This document shows positions 19,701-26,462 of a stretch of DNA of 64,000 nt, piece by piece (positions within the stretch are counted from its first letter, which is position 1; the number at the start of each line of letters is the position of its first letter). The position numbers were made by a program, and so were the translations under genes. Where the stretch lies: assembly GCA_029001845.1 (NCBI GenBank), contig JAREWP010000013.1:35157-99156 (forward strand), given 5' to 3'. Source of the DNA: Candidatus Magnetocorallium paracelense. GTDB taxonomy: Bacteria; Nitrospirota; Thermodesulfovibrionia; Thermodesulfovibrionales; Magnetobacteriaceae. The notes below the pieces were generated by a model, which ran no database searches, was not told the DNA's origin, and saw only the letters and a program-made list of their open reading frames with translations.

Positions 19701-19920
19701 GGTCGCCGTTGGTTTTGTCATAATAACTGATATGCGCCTGCCCGCCTGAATCCACTGCGATTGCATTATATCTGCCTACTTCGCCTGAGGTGTCGATGAA
19801 TGTTGCTGACCAGGATAAAGAGCACTGTGCTTCGACGCGGTTAGAGAAGATGAGAGTAAACAGAGTAGTTAAAAGTATAAAGAGCGTGAGGGTTGTGGTG
19901 TTTAAAAACAGTTTTTTCAT
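16780..19920 (-). CDS. Large secreted repeat protein, paralog 3, complete and without hairpin
   Basis: About 1046 residues from the ATG at 19920, which starts a good signal peptide (MKKLFLNTTT..., cleavage near RVEAQCSLSW) and has GAGGGGAG about 13 bases upstream; the in-frame ATG at 19992 is less likely. Seven ~47-residue repeats (IAVDSGGQLHISYYDDTN type) and two InlB-B-like repeats plus a shortened third (GYGFCGWSGGVCSGTGTC) are followed directly by a ~450-residue C-terminal module. That module matches the end of paralog 1, including FCFADSKGGF, YTYYLAVWKDTTG, TDKVxxMHxTGDTS and IRYxGxIIITGNK, and both end in WG plus one or two residues. No membrane anchor is visible except the signal peptide, so this copy is probably released or held by another route. 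Function is unknown. Confidence 0.8.
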   Translation of the reverse strand: MKKLFLNTTTLTLFILLTTLFTLIFSNRVEAQCSLSWSATFIDTSGEVGRYNAIAVDSGGQAHISYYDKTNGDLKYATNPSATWGSTFIDTANSTGKYTSISVDSGGQLHISYSEATSYELKYATNPSGTWGSTVIDASNSAGNYTSITVDSGGQLHISYNDGLNDNLNYATNPGGAWSFTYIDTVGSVGDYTSIAVDSSGQLHISYYDTTNLDLKYATNPGGAWGFTSIDTVGSVGQYNSIAVDSGGQVHISYFDGVNGDLKYATNPSATWGFTSIDTLGSVGHYTSIAVDSGGQLHISYYDDTNGKLKYATNPSGTWGSASIDTVSTVGENTSITVDSSSQLHISYWEPGNSDLKYAAATYPSYTLTVSVSGSGSVTSSDSEINCGRDCTETFACSNSITLTATADTGYEFTGWSGGSCSGAGTCTLSSLTADTTETAVFTASASDSSEYVLTVTNSAGGTVTSSDNGIDCGSDCTETYTSTTSVTLTATPSSGYGFCGWSGGVCSGTGTCTLSLSADTDVTATFTYGGCYNSSSSGSFSLSTYLLAKEAYKSTVSNNISDVLNGMHPLIMTSPNTTSLQDLKFCFADSKGGFNNATSGYTYYLAVWKDTTGATSAEYTADNLITTGELLPVLDSAASRVPISTTNSTAGCLIFSGNGNLQYDIAGSVSDSLTSLATTDKVILMHLTGDTSFARYSPASTFTIGDIGFNWYLSSGLSESNILNLQVIENNSQTYESTFAEFKKQYIAGVTTEADGVIDINSERKRFQQNITSDIITVTIADRNAVTTTSSPYYDGEDYTSRYLLTQSQGGGSVADILIDIEADNQAISKVVTEGTTLTYDSNNNRWRITSDVSMGSSAAGSFKITINESNVIDTRKFKTIVNSVADTGYTSYTYLDSNSAGAWSLNAYQGIIPYILTLGNHETFCIVANNSGSRVDVFFDIISSEGSVSDLINLDLGEIEDNSLAFIQFDGTEITLMDKTLTGATVDVSAMGSDVIRYAGKIIITGNKDNLWTSCMQRQGGSPQNKRFVPVLTDRTTSGAQWGQ

Positions 19921-19980
19921 TTCTATGTTTTCTCCCCTCGAAACATGGAAATTCAGGGTATGAATGTTAAAAGAAAAAAG

Positions 19981-20148
19981 GTAACAGTTCACGGGGGTCA
20001 GGGATCGGTGGTCTGTTTAGAGAGATTTGTTTTTTTCATAGTAAAAACTTGGGAAAAAGTGGAAATGACAATTATGTTCATGAAATTCAATAATAAAATC
20101 TCTTTTGCTTTCAACTGACCTCTGATCTCGGATCACTGTGAACAGTTA
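19981..20148. repeat. Inverted pair of GTTCAC-type heptamer arrays
   Basis: GTAACAGTTCAC with G/TC-rich units at 19981-20015 is mirrored by an imperfect inverted copy at 20115-20148 (...GTGAACAGTTAC), bracketing about 100 AT-rich bases upstream of paralog 3. The 577-base gap 19921-20497 also holds a degenerate REP at 20426-20459. It must contain promoters for the divergent genes, but none stands out. Confidence 0.5.
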
Positions 20149-20425
20149 CTTTTTTTTATGCGCCTGTTGTTGAAATAAATAAGAATTAAGGAAAAGAAGA
20201 TTAAGTTTATTATGAAAAAAATATGATGCCGGCAGTCGTGATATCGGTATTATAAAAAAGTAAAAATAAAAAAGCAACCAAACTTTTTATAATGGAAATG
20301 TCGTTTTTTTCGATAGGAGTGTTTCTTTGCGTTATCCATTGGAACGGCCTGCCGGGTAGTTACAATTATAAAAAAATATGGTATACTGGTTTCATAATGA
20401 TTCTCTGATAATAAAGATAGACCGT

Positions 20426-20459
20426 GCAGGGGTTCAAGGTTCTGAATCACTACTACCCT
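20426..20459. repeat. Degenerate REP family 2 unit
   Basis: GCAGGGGTTCAAGGTTCTGAA matches the left arm and core of the family 2 palindrome (GTAGGGGTTCAA..TTGAACCCCTAC); the right side has decayed to TCACTACTACCC. It lies upstream of the first radical SAM gene. Confidence 0.55.
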
Positions 20460-20497
20460 TGTAATTACTATTAAGACATTGTCAGTATATTGCACTA

Positions 20498-21988
20498 TTG
20501 AAACTAACACTCATATTTAACCCCTTCTCTTACAAACTCCACGAAGAGAACCTGAGAATCGTACAACGTTACTTCGGCCTCTTCCCGCCCCTCTCCCTTG
20601 CATGGGTGGCCTCCATTGCCGAAAAAGCAGGGCATGATGTGGATATCATTGACGCCAGGACCTTGCGTCTTTCCAAAGATCAGGTCGTAAAAATGCTAAA
20701 AAAAGACAGACCTGATATGATCGGTTTTATGATGACTACTTACATGTACCGCGAGACTCTGGAGTGGATCAAATATATTAAGAAGGAGATGCCGAAATTA
20801 AAGGTAATCATCGGCGGCTATAATCTGCGGGTCTATCCCATAGAGTCGGTTATGGATGAGACGATCGATTACGGCTGTTTTAATTCTGCCTATGAAACCG
20901 TGCCCGGATTGTTGGAAACGATTGAAAACAACAGGGATCCCGGGGATGTGCCCGGTTTGATTTACAAACGCAATGGTAAGGTGATTCAAACGGACTATCC
21001 CCATGAACCTGATTTTAATCTCTACCCCAATCCCGCCAGGCATTTACTGCCCAATGAACTCTATGCCGAGTTTCCCACGGAGCGTAAGAATTTTACGGTG
21101 ATGGTGACTAGTAAGGGATGCCCTATGGGGTGTAAGTTCTGCGAAGCAGGGGGGACAAAGTATAATCCCAGGAGTATACAGACAGTTGTAGATGAGATAG
21201 AAGAGTGTTATAATCGGTACGGAATCAGAGAGATCGATATATTTGATTATGAATTTTTGATTAATAAAAAAAGGGCCATGGGCATATGCGAGGAGATAGA
21301 GAGACGGAAGCTGGATATATTGTGGGCCTGCAGGGCGAGGATCGATTCCGTAAACGACGAATTGCTCGGGGCCATGAAGAGGGCAGGGTGCGGGAGGATT
21401 TATTTTGGTATTGAATCGGGTCTTCAGGAGATGCTGGATCGCGTGAATAAGCGAATTACCCTTGAAAAGGTGAGAGAGAGCATAAAGATGACCAAAAAAC
21501 ACGGTATCCGGACGTTGGGATTTTTTATGACAGGGCTGCCCGACGAAACGCGTGAGAGTTTAAAGGCCACGGTAAAGTTCGCCAGGCGTCTGGATCTCGA
21601 TTATGTACAGTTTTCAAAGGCCACGGCGAAACCTTTGACAACATTGTGGAGGGATCTTGTAGCAAGTACGGGACACGATTACTGGCGGGAGTATATTTTG
21701 GGAAATCAGGAAGAGGCGGTTTTACCGAGACCGTGGACGGAATTGACAAACGATGAGATCGATTATCTGACAAAGGATGCCTATGTAAAGTACCATTCAA
21801 GACCCTTTTTTCTGTTAAAACATGTTTTGCAGTTAAGGTCGTTCGATGAATTTAAGAGGAAGTTCAGGGGCTGGCTGGAGATGAAATTCTCCCAGGAGGA
21901 TGTGTCCAAAGCAGATCACAAGTTTGAGGCCTATATAGAAAGCAAATCCCACCTGGAGTGGTATAAGAAGATGTCAAAGTGGAGGTAG
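20498..21988 (+). CDS. B12-binding-type radical SAM protein 1
   Basis: A 496-residue protein with a B12-binding-like Rossmann domain (about 1-150; FGLFPPLSLAWVASIAEKAG and LKVIIGGYNLRVYP) followed by a radical SAM core with the 4Fe-4S cysteines at 208, 212 and 215 (KGCPMGCKFCEAGG) and an Elp3-like barrel (RIYFGIESGLQEMLDR, GFFMTGLPDET). The cobalamin-ligating D-x-H-x-x-G motif is absent (IIDARTLRL in its place), so cobalamin, if bound, may be base-off without histidine. Such enzymes methylate or rearrange lipids, natural products or RNA; the substrate is unknown. The start codon is TTG, with no strong ribosome site; it begins the conserved MKLTLIFNP strand. The stop codon lies inside a REP palindrome. 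Confidence 0.85.
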   Translation: MKLTLIFNPFSYKLHEENLRIVQRYFGLFPPLSLAWVASIAEKAGHDVDIIDARTLRLSKDQVVKMLKKDRPDMIGFMMTTYMYRETLEWIKYIKKEMPKLKVIIGGYNLRVYPIESVMDETIDYGCFNSAYETVPGLLETIENNRDPGDVPGLIYKRNGKVIQTDYPHEPDFNLYPNPARHLLPNELYAEFPTERKNFTVMVTSKGCPMGCKFCEAGGTKYNPRSIQTVVDEIEECYNRYGIREIDIFDYEFLINKKRAMGICEEIERRKLDILWACRARIDSVNDELLGAMKRAGCGRIYFGIESGLQEMLDRVNKRITLEKVRESIKMTKKHGIRTLGFFMTGLPDETRESLKATVKFARRLDLDYVQFSKATAKPLTTLWRDLVASTGHDYWREYILGNQEEAVLPRPWTELTNDEIDYLTKDAYVKYHSRPFFLLKHVLQLRSFDEFKRKFRGWLEMKFSQEDVSKADHKFEAYIESKSHLEWYKKMSKWR

Positions 21989-22012
21989 GGGTTCAAGATT
22001 TTGAACCCCTAC
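21985..22012. repeat. REP family 2 unit
   Basis: A near-perfect 28-base palindrome with arms GTAGGGGTTCAA and TTGAACCCCTAC. It overlaps the stop codon of radical SAM protein 1 and starts the cluster of three such units around the REP-associated transposase fragment. Confidence 0.9.
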
Positions 22013-22315
22013 AGCGAACAGGTGTGGACGCCCCCACATATTTTTGATAACATGGAAAAACAACGTCGCCGTTCTATACGATTAAAAGGATACGATTATT
22101 CGCAGGCAGGGTTATATTTTATTACAATTTGCACCCATAATAAAAAGTGTTTGTTTGGTAATGTTATTGAAGGAGAAATGGTCCTGAATGACGGGGGAGA
22201 AATTGCAAAGCAGTGTTTACTGGATATTCCAAAGCATTTTCCGAATAGGATGTTACTTGAATATATTGTAATGCCGAACCATATCCATATGATCATACAG
22301 ATTGTTGATGCCTCC

Positions 22316-22343
22316 GTAGGGGTTCAAAATCTTGACCCCCTAC
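22316..22343. repeat. REP family 2 unit inside RAYT fragment
   Basis: A 28-base palindrome, GTAGGGGTTCAA then AATC then TTGACCCCCTAC as right part, with one arm mismatch. It is read through by the RAYT frame. Confidence 0.88.
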
Positions 22344-22369
22344 GACGAACGAACAGGGATGGCGTATTC

Positions 22370-22397
22370 GCAGGGGTTCAAAATCTTGAACCCCTAC
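22370..22397. repeat. REP family 2 unit inside RAYT fragment
   Basis: A 28-base palindrome with arms GCAGGGGTTCAA and TTGAACCCCTAC, 26 bases after the previous unit and in the same orientation. It ends 24 bases before the likely TTG start of radical SAM protein 2. Confidence 0.88.
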
Positions 22398-22421
22398 GGT
22401 GTTTTTCGGGATATTGCGATA

Positions 22422-23927
22422 TTGAATATTACAATTATCTATAAAGGCCGATATCACATACGACAGGCTCTTGATTTGGAGATTCTTTCCTCTGTGCTTC
22501 AGAACAGAGGCCATACGGTCAGGTTCGTATATGTACCCGATCTTTTTGGCGTTACCGATAATGTTTTGCAAATAAAATATCTTAACGCTCTTGTTACATC
22601 TCTAGGGAAAAGCATAACGAATATTGTCGAAACAACCCCCTCTGTTGTCATATTCAGCGTACTGCCCGGTACTTACAGATGGATGAGAGAGCTTGCCGAA
22701 GAGACGAAAAAAGTGGTGAATGCTCCCATTGTATTTACAGGGCTTCACCCTACGCTCGTACCTGACAGAGTGATGAAAGACCGGTTTGTCGATTATGTCA
22801 TTGAAGGCGAGTGTGAAGAAGCGATTCCAGCACTCATCAATGCGTTGAAAAATTCCGGAGATATGGAAAAGGTCGGTAATCTCAGATATCGAATGGATGG
22901 AGAGGTTAAAAAAACAACTCAAATGAATCCCGTTGATCTCGATTCTCTTCCCATACCTGACAAAGCACTTTTTACGCCCCATGTGCAACATTCCTACAGC
23001 TATGTCGCCATGGTGAGCCGGGGATGCCCCTTTCACTGCTCTTACTGTGAGGAAACTTCCATGAAGAAGGTATATGGAAGCAGGTATTTCAGGAGGAGAA
23101 AGGTCGATAATATTATTGAAGAGCTTTCATCGGCAAAGCAAAAATACGGATTCAAAGAAGTCATATTTAAAGATTCCTATTTAACGGGTGATATGAAGTG
23201 GCTCGTAAGCTTAATGAAAAGATATAAAGAAGAGATCGATCTGCCATTTAAATGCTTCTGCACAATAAATGGATTTAACGAGAAAACCGCCTCTCTTTTA
23301 AAAGAGGCGGGATGCTATTGCATCGAGTTCGGATTGCAGACATGGAACGAGAGGTTACGTCGTGAAGTTTTAAAGAGATATGAGACCAATAAAGAGGCTT
23401 TGGAGGCCTTTGAAATATGCGATAAAGCCGGATTATCTTATGATATCGATCATATGTTCGATTTACCTGGCGAAATGGAAGAGGATCACATCAAGGGAGC
23501 GAAAAGGTATAAAACATTGCGTTGTTTAAACAGAATAAAGGTGCATCGACTCGTTTACCTGCCAGGGGCCGGGATTATCGAGGAGGGGATTAAATGCGCT
23601 TCTTTACCGGGCAATTTCGATGTAATCTCTGCGGAGGGTGTGGAGAGTGATTTTTACGAGCAACATAAAGATATTTCAAAGGATGGTGCGTCAGTCAGGG
23701 ATTTCTCGGTTTTATATAAAATTCTCCCTCTTTTGCCTGAAAGGATGTTGACCATACTGCTTCGCAGGAGACTCTACAAAGTGTTACATCTGATTCCGTC
23801 GGCTGTGACGATCATTGCACAGGGAATTATCGCCTTTAAAAACAGAGACCTCAGATTTTCGATATATTTGAGATATTATCCTTATAAAATAGTAAAGGCA
23901 GTTTTTGAAAGGGGGTTCAGGTCATAA
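22422..23927 (+). CDS. B12-binding-type radical SAM protein 2
   Basis: About 501 residues from a TTG chosen because it begins the conserved first strand (NITIIYKGRYH); a longer in-frame ATG at 22332 would start inside REP/RAYT sequence and is unlikely. A B12-binding-like domain (IVFTGLHPTLVPDR, YVIEGECEEAIPAL) precedes the radical SAM core with cysteines near 202, 206 and 209 (RGCPFHCSYCEET), an FCTINGF strand and ECYCIEFGLQTW-like motif (CYCIEFGLQTWNERL). The C-terminal ~100 residues are basic and partly hydrophobic (PERMLTILLRRRLYKVLH), suggesting membrane association. The insertion of REP/RAYT DNA immediately upstream may have replaced its original leader. Substrate unknown; probably in one pathway with its radical SAM neighbours. 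Confidence 0.83.
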   Translation: MNITIIYKGRYHIRQALDLEILSSVLQNRGHTVRFVYVPDLFGVTDNVLQIKYLNALVTSLGKSITNIVETTPSVVIFSVLPGTYRWMRELAEETKKVVNAPIVFTGLHPTLVPDRVMKDRFVDYVIEGECEEAIPALINALKNSGDMEKVGNLRYRMDGEVKKTTQMNPVDLDSLPIPDKALFTPHVQHSYSYVAMVSRGCPFHCSYCEETSMKKVYGSRYFRRRKVDNIIEELSSAKQKYGFKEVIFKDSYLTGDMKWLVSLMKRYKEEIDLPFKCFCTINGFNEKTASLLKEAGCYCIEFGLQTWNERLRREVLKRYETNKEALEAFEICDKAGLSYDIDHMFDLPGEMEEDHIKGAKRYKTLRCLNRIKVHRLVYLPGAGIIEEGIKCASLPGNFDVISAEGVESDFYEQHKDISKDGASVRDFSVLYKILPLLPERMLTILLRRRLYKVLHLIPSAVTIIAQGIIAFKNRDLRFSIYLRYYPYKIVKAVFERGFRS

Positions 23928-24006
23928 CTCCGAACCTGCACATAGGGTTTATAATTCGAGGTTGTTTTTTTTGGGGAACTGTCCGATATATGACAGTTGT
24001 TAAATA

Positions 24007-24972
24007 ATGAAAAAATCATCGGCCCCTGTTTCTCTTTTTATCAGAATATCGATCTCCCTCTTAATTTTGGCTGTTCTCTGCTATTATAAAGAGATAGATA
24101 TCTATATATTGAAAGAGGAGTGGGGAAAGGCGAATGGCGCTTTACTTATCATAACAGCGATAGCCTCTCTTGTGGTGCATACACTGGCGGGAGCCGACAA
24201 ATTATGGCGTGTTTTAAGGGCCATGAATGTGGATATCTCTTTTAAGGAGATATTCAGAATACGGATGGGTACAGGGCCTCTCAGGGTGTTGATGCCTTTA
24301 AAAACGGGTGATTTAATTAATATCGCCTATCTTAGGCGATGTAATTACATGCCCTTTGGTCAGGCCTCGGGTGCCGTGATATTCGATAAGGGATTAAACG
24401 GGATCGGCATTTTTTTCTGGCTTCTTTTGAGCATCGTTTTTTTGCCCGACATATTAATGCATTGGCAGTTACCGGCTGCATTCGCTATTTGTCTTTTTTA
24501 TTTTTCAATTGTTTTCAACCCATGGCTTCAGGAAAAGATCGCAATGACAGGAGGTCTGGTTCATCCCAAAATCGAGAAACTTGTAAAGGAAATAATGGTT
24601 CCCTTTAAAAGTTTTCCAAATAGATTAAAGCTGTTCTTCATAACCTATGGTATCTTATTTCAGGCAAGGCCGCTGATTGTTATATACCTGCTCTTTATGG
24701 CGTACGGAATCACACCCGATATCAGTAATGTTATTGCCTATACCTCGATCGCCATACTTTTTGGCCATATACCGATAACTCCCCTGGGTATAGGGCCTCG
24801 TGAGGCGACTTTGGTTGCTCTTTTTGCCGGACAGGCGACATCTGAGATCATTGTAAGTGTGGCGGCATTAATGACGTTGGCAGTGTATGTTATCCCTATG
24901 ATGGCCGGGGCGTTTTGGACGCCCGGTATTATGAGGGATTTTATCTCTCCCGATGTGGAGATAAAAATGTAA
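24007..24972 (+). CDS. Lysylphosphatidylglycerol-synthase-type membrane protein (UPF0104)
   Basis: A 321-residue polytopic protein with about eight membrane helices. Diagnostic motifs of the LPG_synthase_TM/UPF0104 family are present: TGPLRVLMPLKTGDLINIAYL (as GPLRVLMPLKTGD plus following residues), a later FDKGLNGIG, and near the end ITPLGIGPREATLVALF. Members flip or transfer lipid-linked groups (the MprF flippase half, hopanoid- and glycolipid-associated homologues). It lies among radical SAM genes on the same strand, 79 bases after radical SAM protein 2, which suggests a lipid or lipid-linked substrate for the cluster. This link is inference. Confidence 0.85.
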   Translation: MKKSSAPVSLFIRISISLLILAVLCYYKEIDIYILKEEWGKANGALLIITAIASLVVHTLAGADKLWRVLRAMNVDISFKEIFRIRMGTGPLRVLMPLKTGDLINIAYLRRCNYMPFGQASGAVIFDKGLNGIGIFFWLLLSIVFLPDILMHWQLPAAFAICLFYFSIVFNPWLQEKIAMTGGLVHPKIEKLVKEIMVPFKSFPNRLKLFFITYGILFQARPLIVIYLLFMAYGITPDISNVIAYTSIAILFGHIPITPLGIGPREATLVALFAGQATSEIIVSVAALMTLAVYVIPMMAGAFWTPGIMRDFISPDVEIKM

Positions 24973-25089
24973 GGTTCCGGTTACAATCCTAAACCTGTAC
25001 AGACGTTGCATATATGCACATATAGGGTTGGGGTGATAGGGGTACAATCCTCGATATGTTAACGCTTCTCCACCGTCACCCCTCACCTT

Positions 25090-25144
25090 GTCTCCTCTCC
25101 CCTCAAGGGGAGAGGAGACATATCCGGAATTTCTTTGAAATTCC
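25090..25144. repeat. Composite repeat: CTCTCCCC hairpin plus GAATTTC palindrome
   Basis: A perfect 14-base-arm hairpin, GTCTCCTCTCCCCT (25090-25103) and AGGGGAGAGGAGAC (25106-25119), followed by GGAATTTC-TTT-GAAATTCC. The same two modules occur in the opposite order and strand at 41609-41665. It could end transcription after the UPF0104 gene, although no T-run follows. Confidence 0.8.
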
Positions 25145-25163
25145 CAAGCATTAAATCAAACCT

Positions 25164-25193
25164 GTTTGGCGCCGGTTATGCCGGATTAGGTAT
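25164..25193. repeat. GTTTGG..CCGG..GCCGG..TTAGGTAT repeat
   Basis: A 30-base unit with an inner CCGG-TTAT-GCCGG palindrome. A close copy stands at 55141-55170. Here it ends just before the TTG start of the next radical SAM gene and may carry part of its leader. Confidence 0.6.
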
Positions 25194-25198
25194 GGAAT

Positions 25199-26188
25199 TT
25201 GATTCTTAAAAATAAAGCAAAGCTGGCGTTTTCGGTATTATCCTATAAATTTAGCAGGCATAAGAGACATCCCGTTGTGGTTGCCTGGCTTATCACGGGC
25301 AGGTGCAATGCGTCGTGCCTTTATTGTAAGTGGAAACATCTCCGCGCTTCCGATGAACTGAATACCAATGAAGTTAAGAATATGGTAGATCAGATGAAAC
25401 AGGCAGGTGTGCTTTTTATCTCTTTTACAGGAGGAGAACCTCTTTTAAGGGAGGATATGGGAGAGATTATAAGATATGTAAAGGATTCCGGTCTTGTATG
25501 TAAATTAAACACCAACGGTTCTCTTGTAAAGTCACGGATAGACGATTTAAGGGGACTCGATCTTTTGCAGATAAGCTTTGACGGCCCTGGTGAACTGCAC
25601 GACAAACTTCGGGGAAACGGTACATCCGGTGTCGCTTCGGAGGCTGTAAGGGCTGCCAAAAAGGCAGGCATCAAAGTGCAGCTTATCACATGTTTAACAA
25701 AAAAGAATATTTCGGCCCTGGATCAGGTGCTGGCATACGGGGTAAACGTAGGCTCTAAATTTAACTTTCAGATACTGTCGAAAGAGTTTATGGGAAAGAG
25801 CGAGATCGATACCTGTTTGCCCGGGAAAGAGGAGTTAGTAAATGCATTACAATATCTGATCGATTTGAAAAGGAATAGAGATTCACTTTCAAAGGCAATA
25901 GGAAACTCCCGAAGCGAACTTGAATATTATCTGAACCAAACGGAGGGGGGCGACGGGAGATGTGATTGTGAGCTTGTGACCGCTACGATGCTTCCTGAGG
26001 GGAAACTGATTTTTTGTGGTAATTCCAGGGAGTATAAGTATTTCGACGCACGAAGCGAGGGATTTCAAAGCGCCTTTTCAAAGCTGACGATTCCGGAGTG
26101 CGACGGTTGTGTATGTGTCGGGAAGTTACGGCTTTCCAGGGTATATAAGTGGGATATTTCCGTTATAGGAGATATGATTCGTAAGTAA
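25199..26188 (+). CDS. Radical SAM protein with C-terminal auxiliary cysteine cluster (SPASM-like)
   Basis: A 329-residue protein without a B12-binding domain. The radical SAM cysteines are 36, 40 and 43 (TGRCNASCLYCKW), followed by the GGEPLL motif and NTNGSLV. The C-terminal part carries RCDCELV, ...LIFCGNS and ECDGCVCVG, enough cysteines for an auxiliary iron-sulfur cluster as in SPASM or twitch proteins. These act on peptides, lipids or small molecules; MoaA/PqqE/HpnH-like relatives share the layout. The start is TTG (MILKNKAKLA), since the nearby ATG at 25192 is out of frame. It probably belongs to the same pathway as the neighbouring radical SAM genes, though about 230 bases of repeat-rich DNA separate it from the upstream gene. 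Confidence 0.85.
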   Translation: MILKNKAKLAFSVLSYKFSRHKRHPVVVAWLITGRCNASCLYCKWKHLRASDELNTNEVKNMVDQMKQAGVLFISFTGGEPLLREDMGEIIRYVKDSGLVCKLNTNGSLVKSRIDDLRGLDLLQISFDGPGELHDKLRGNGTSGVASEAVRAAKKAGIKVQLITCLTKKNISALDQVLAYGVNVGSKFNFQILSKEFMGKSEIDTCLPGKEELVNALQYLIDLKRNRDSLSKAIGNSRSELEYYLNQTEGGDGRCDCELVTATMLPEGKLIFCGNSREYKYFDARSEGFQSAFSKLTIPECDGCVCVGKLRLSRVYKWDISVIGDMIRK

Positions 26189-26206
26189 TTTGGTTGTAAA
26201 GAAGAT

Positions 26207-26352
26207 GTAGCCGCAGGCTTCAGTCTGCGTAAAGGGCGGCGAATAGAAATCCGTATTTATTGTCAAAAAAGGCGAGACCTGGAGTCATGACCTTTCGTGT
26301 AAAGGGATGTGTCCTTTAACAGAACGCGGCGCAGGCTGAAGCCTGCGGCTAC
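26207..26352. repeat. Inverted pair of REP family 1 units
   Basis: GTAGCCGCAGGCTTCAG at 26207 (unit 26207-26229) and its inverted copy at 26330-26352 (CTGAAGCCTGCGGCTAC end) bracket about 100 bases. The pair forms a BIME-like element in the 270-base gap between two radical SAM genes. Confidence 0.85.
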
Positions 26353-26402
26353 ATTTATTTGTAGCATAATGAGGAGTCTGCCCCGATATGTAAAAGCCTC
26401 TC

Positions 26403-26430
26403 GTAGGGGTTCAGGATTCTGAACCCCTAC
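26403..26430. repeat. REP family 2 unit
   Basis: A 28-base palindrome, GTAGGGGTTCAG and CTGAACCCCTAC with a compensating change in both arms (A to G paired with T to C), which indicates selection on the hairpin. It lies 30 bases before the next radical SAM gene. Confidence 0.9.
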
Positions 26431-26462
26431 AACGAATCGATTCTAAAAAAACGGTAGTGTTT

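Larger units (their letters stand above)
22052..22444 (+). pseudogene. Decayed REP-associated tyrosine transposase (RAYT, Y1_Tnp) fragment
   Basis: From the ATG at 22052 the product starts MEKQRRRSIRLKGYDYSQAG, YFITICTHNKKCLFG, and reaches the HUH motif MPNHIHMII at about residue 80. This is the N-terminal half of the Y1 transposases that move REP palindromes. After QIVDAS the reading frame runs through two REP family 2 palindromes, read as VGVQNLDPLRR and AGVQNLEPLR, and stops. The C-terminal half with the catalytic tyrosine helix is missing, so the enzyme should be inactive. Three 28-base REPs lie within 400 bases, identifying family 2 as its likely substrate. Its tail overlaps the start of the next radical SAM gene. 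Confidence 0.82.

Noticed and set aside
25090..25144. Rho-independent terminator after the UPF0104 gene
   Set aside because: The stem is strong but no U-tract follows, and the same composite occurs elsewhere as a repeat; kept as a repeat.
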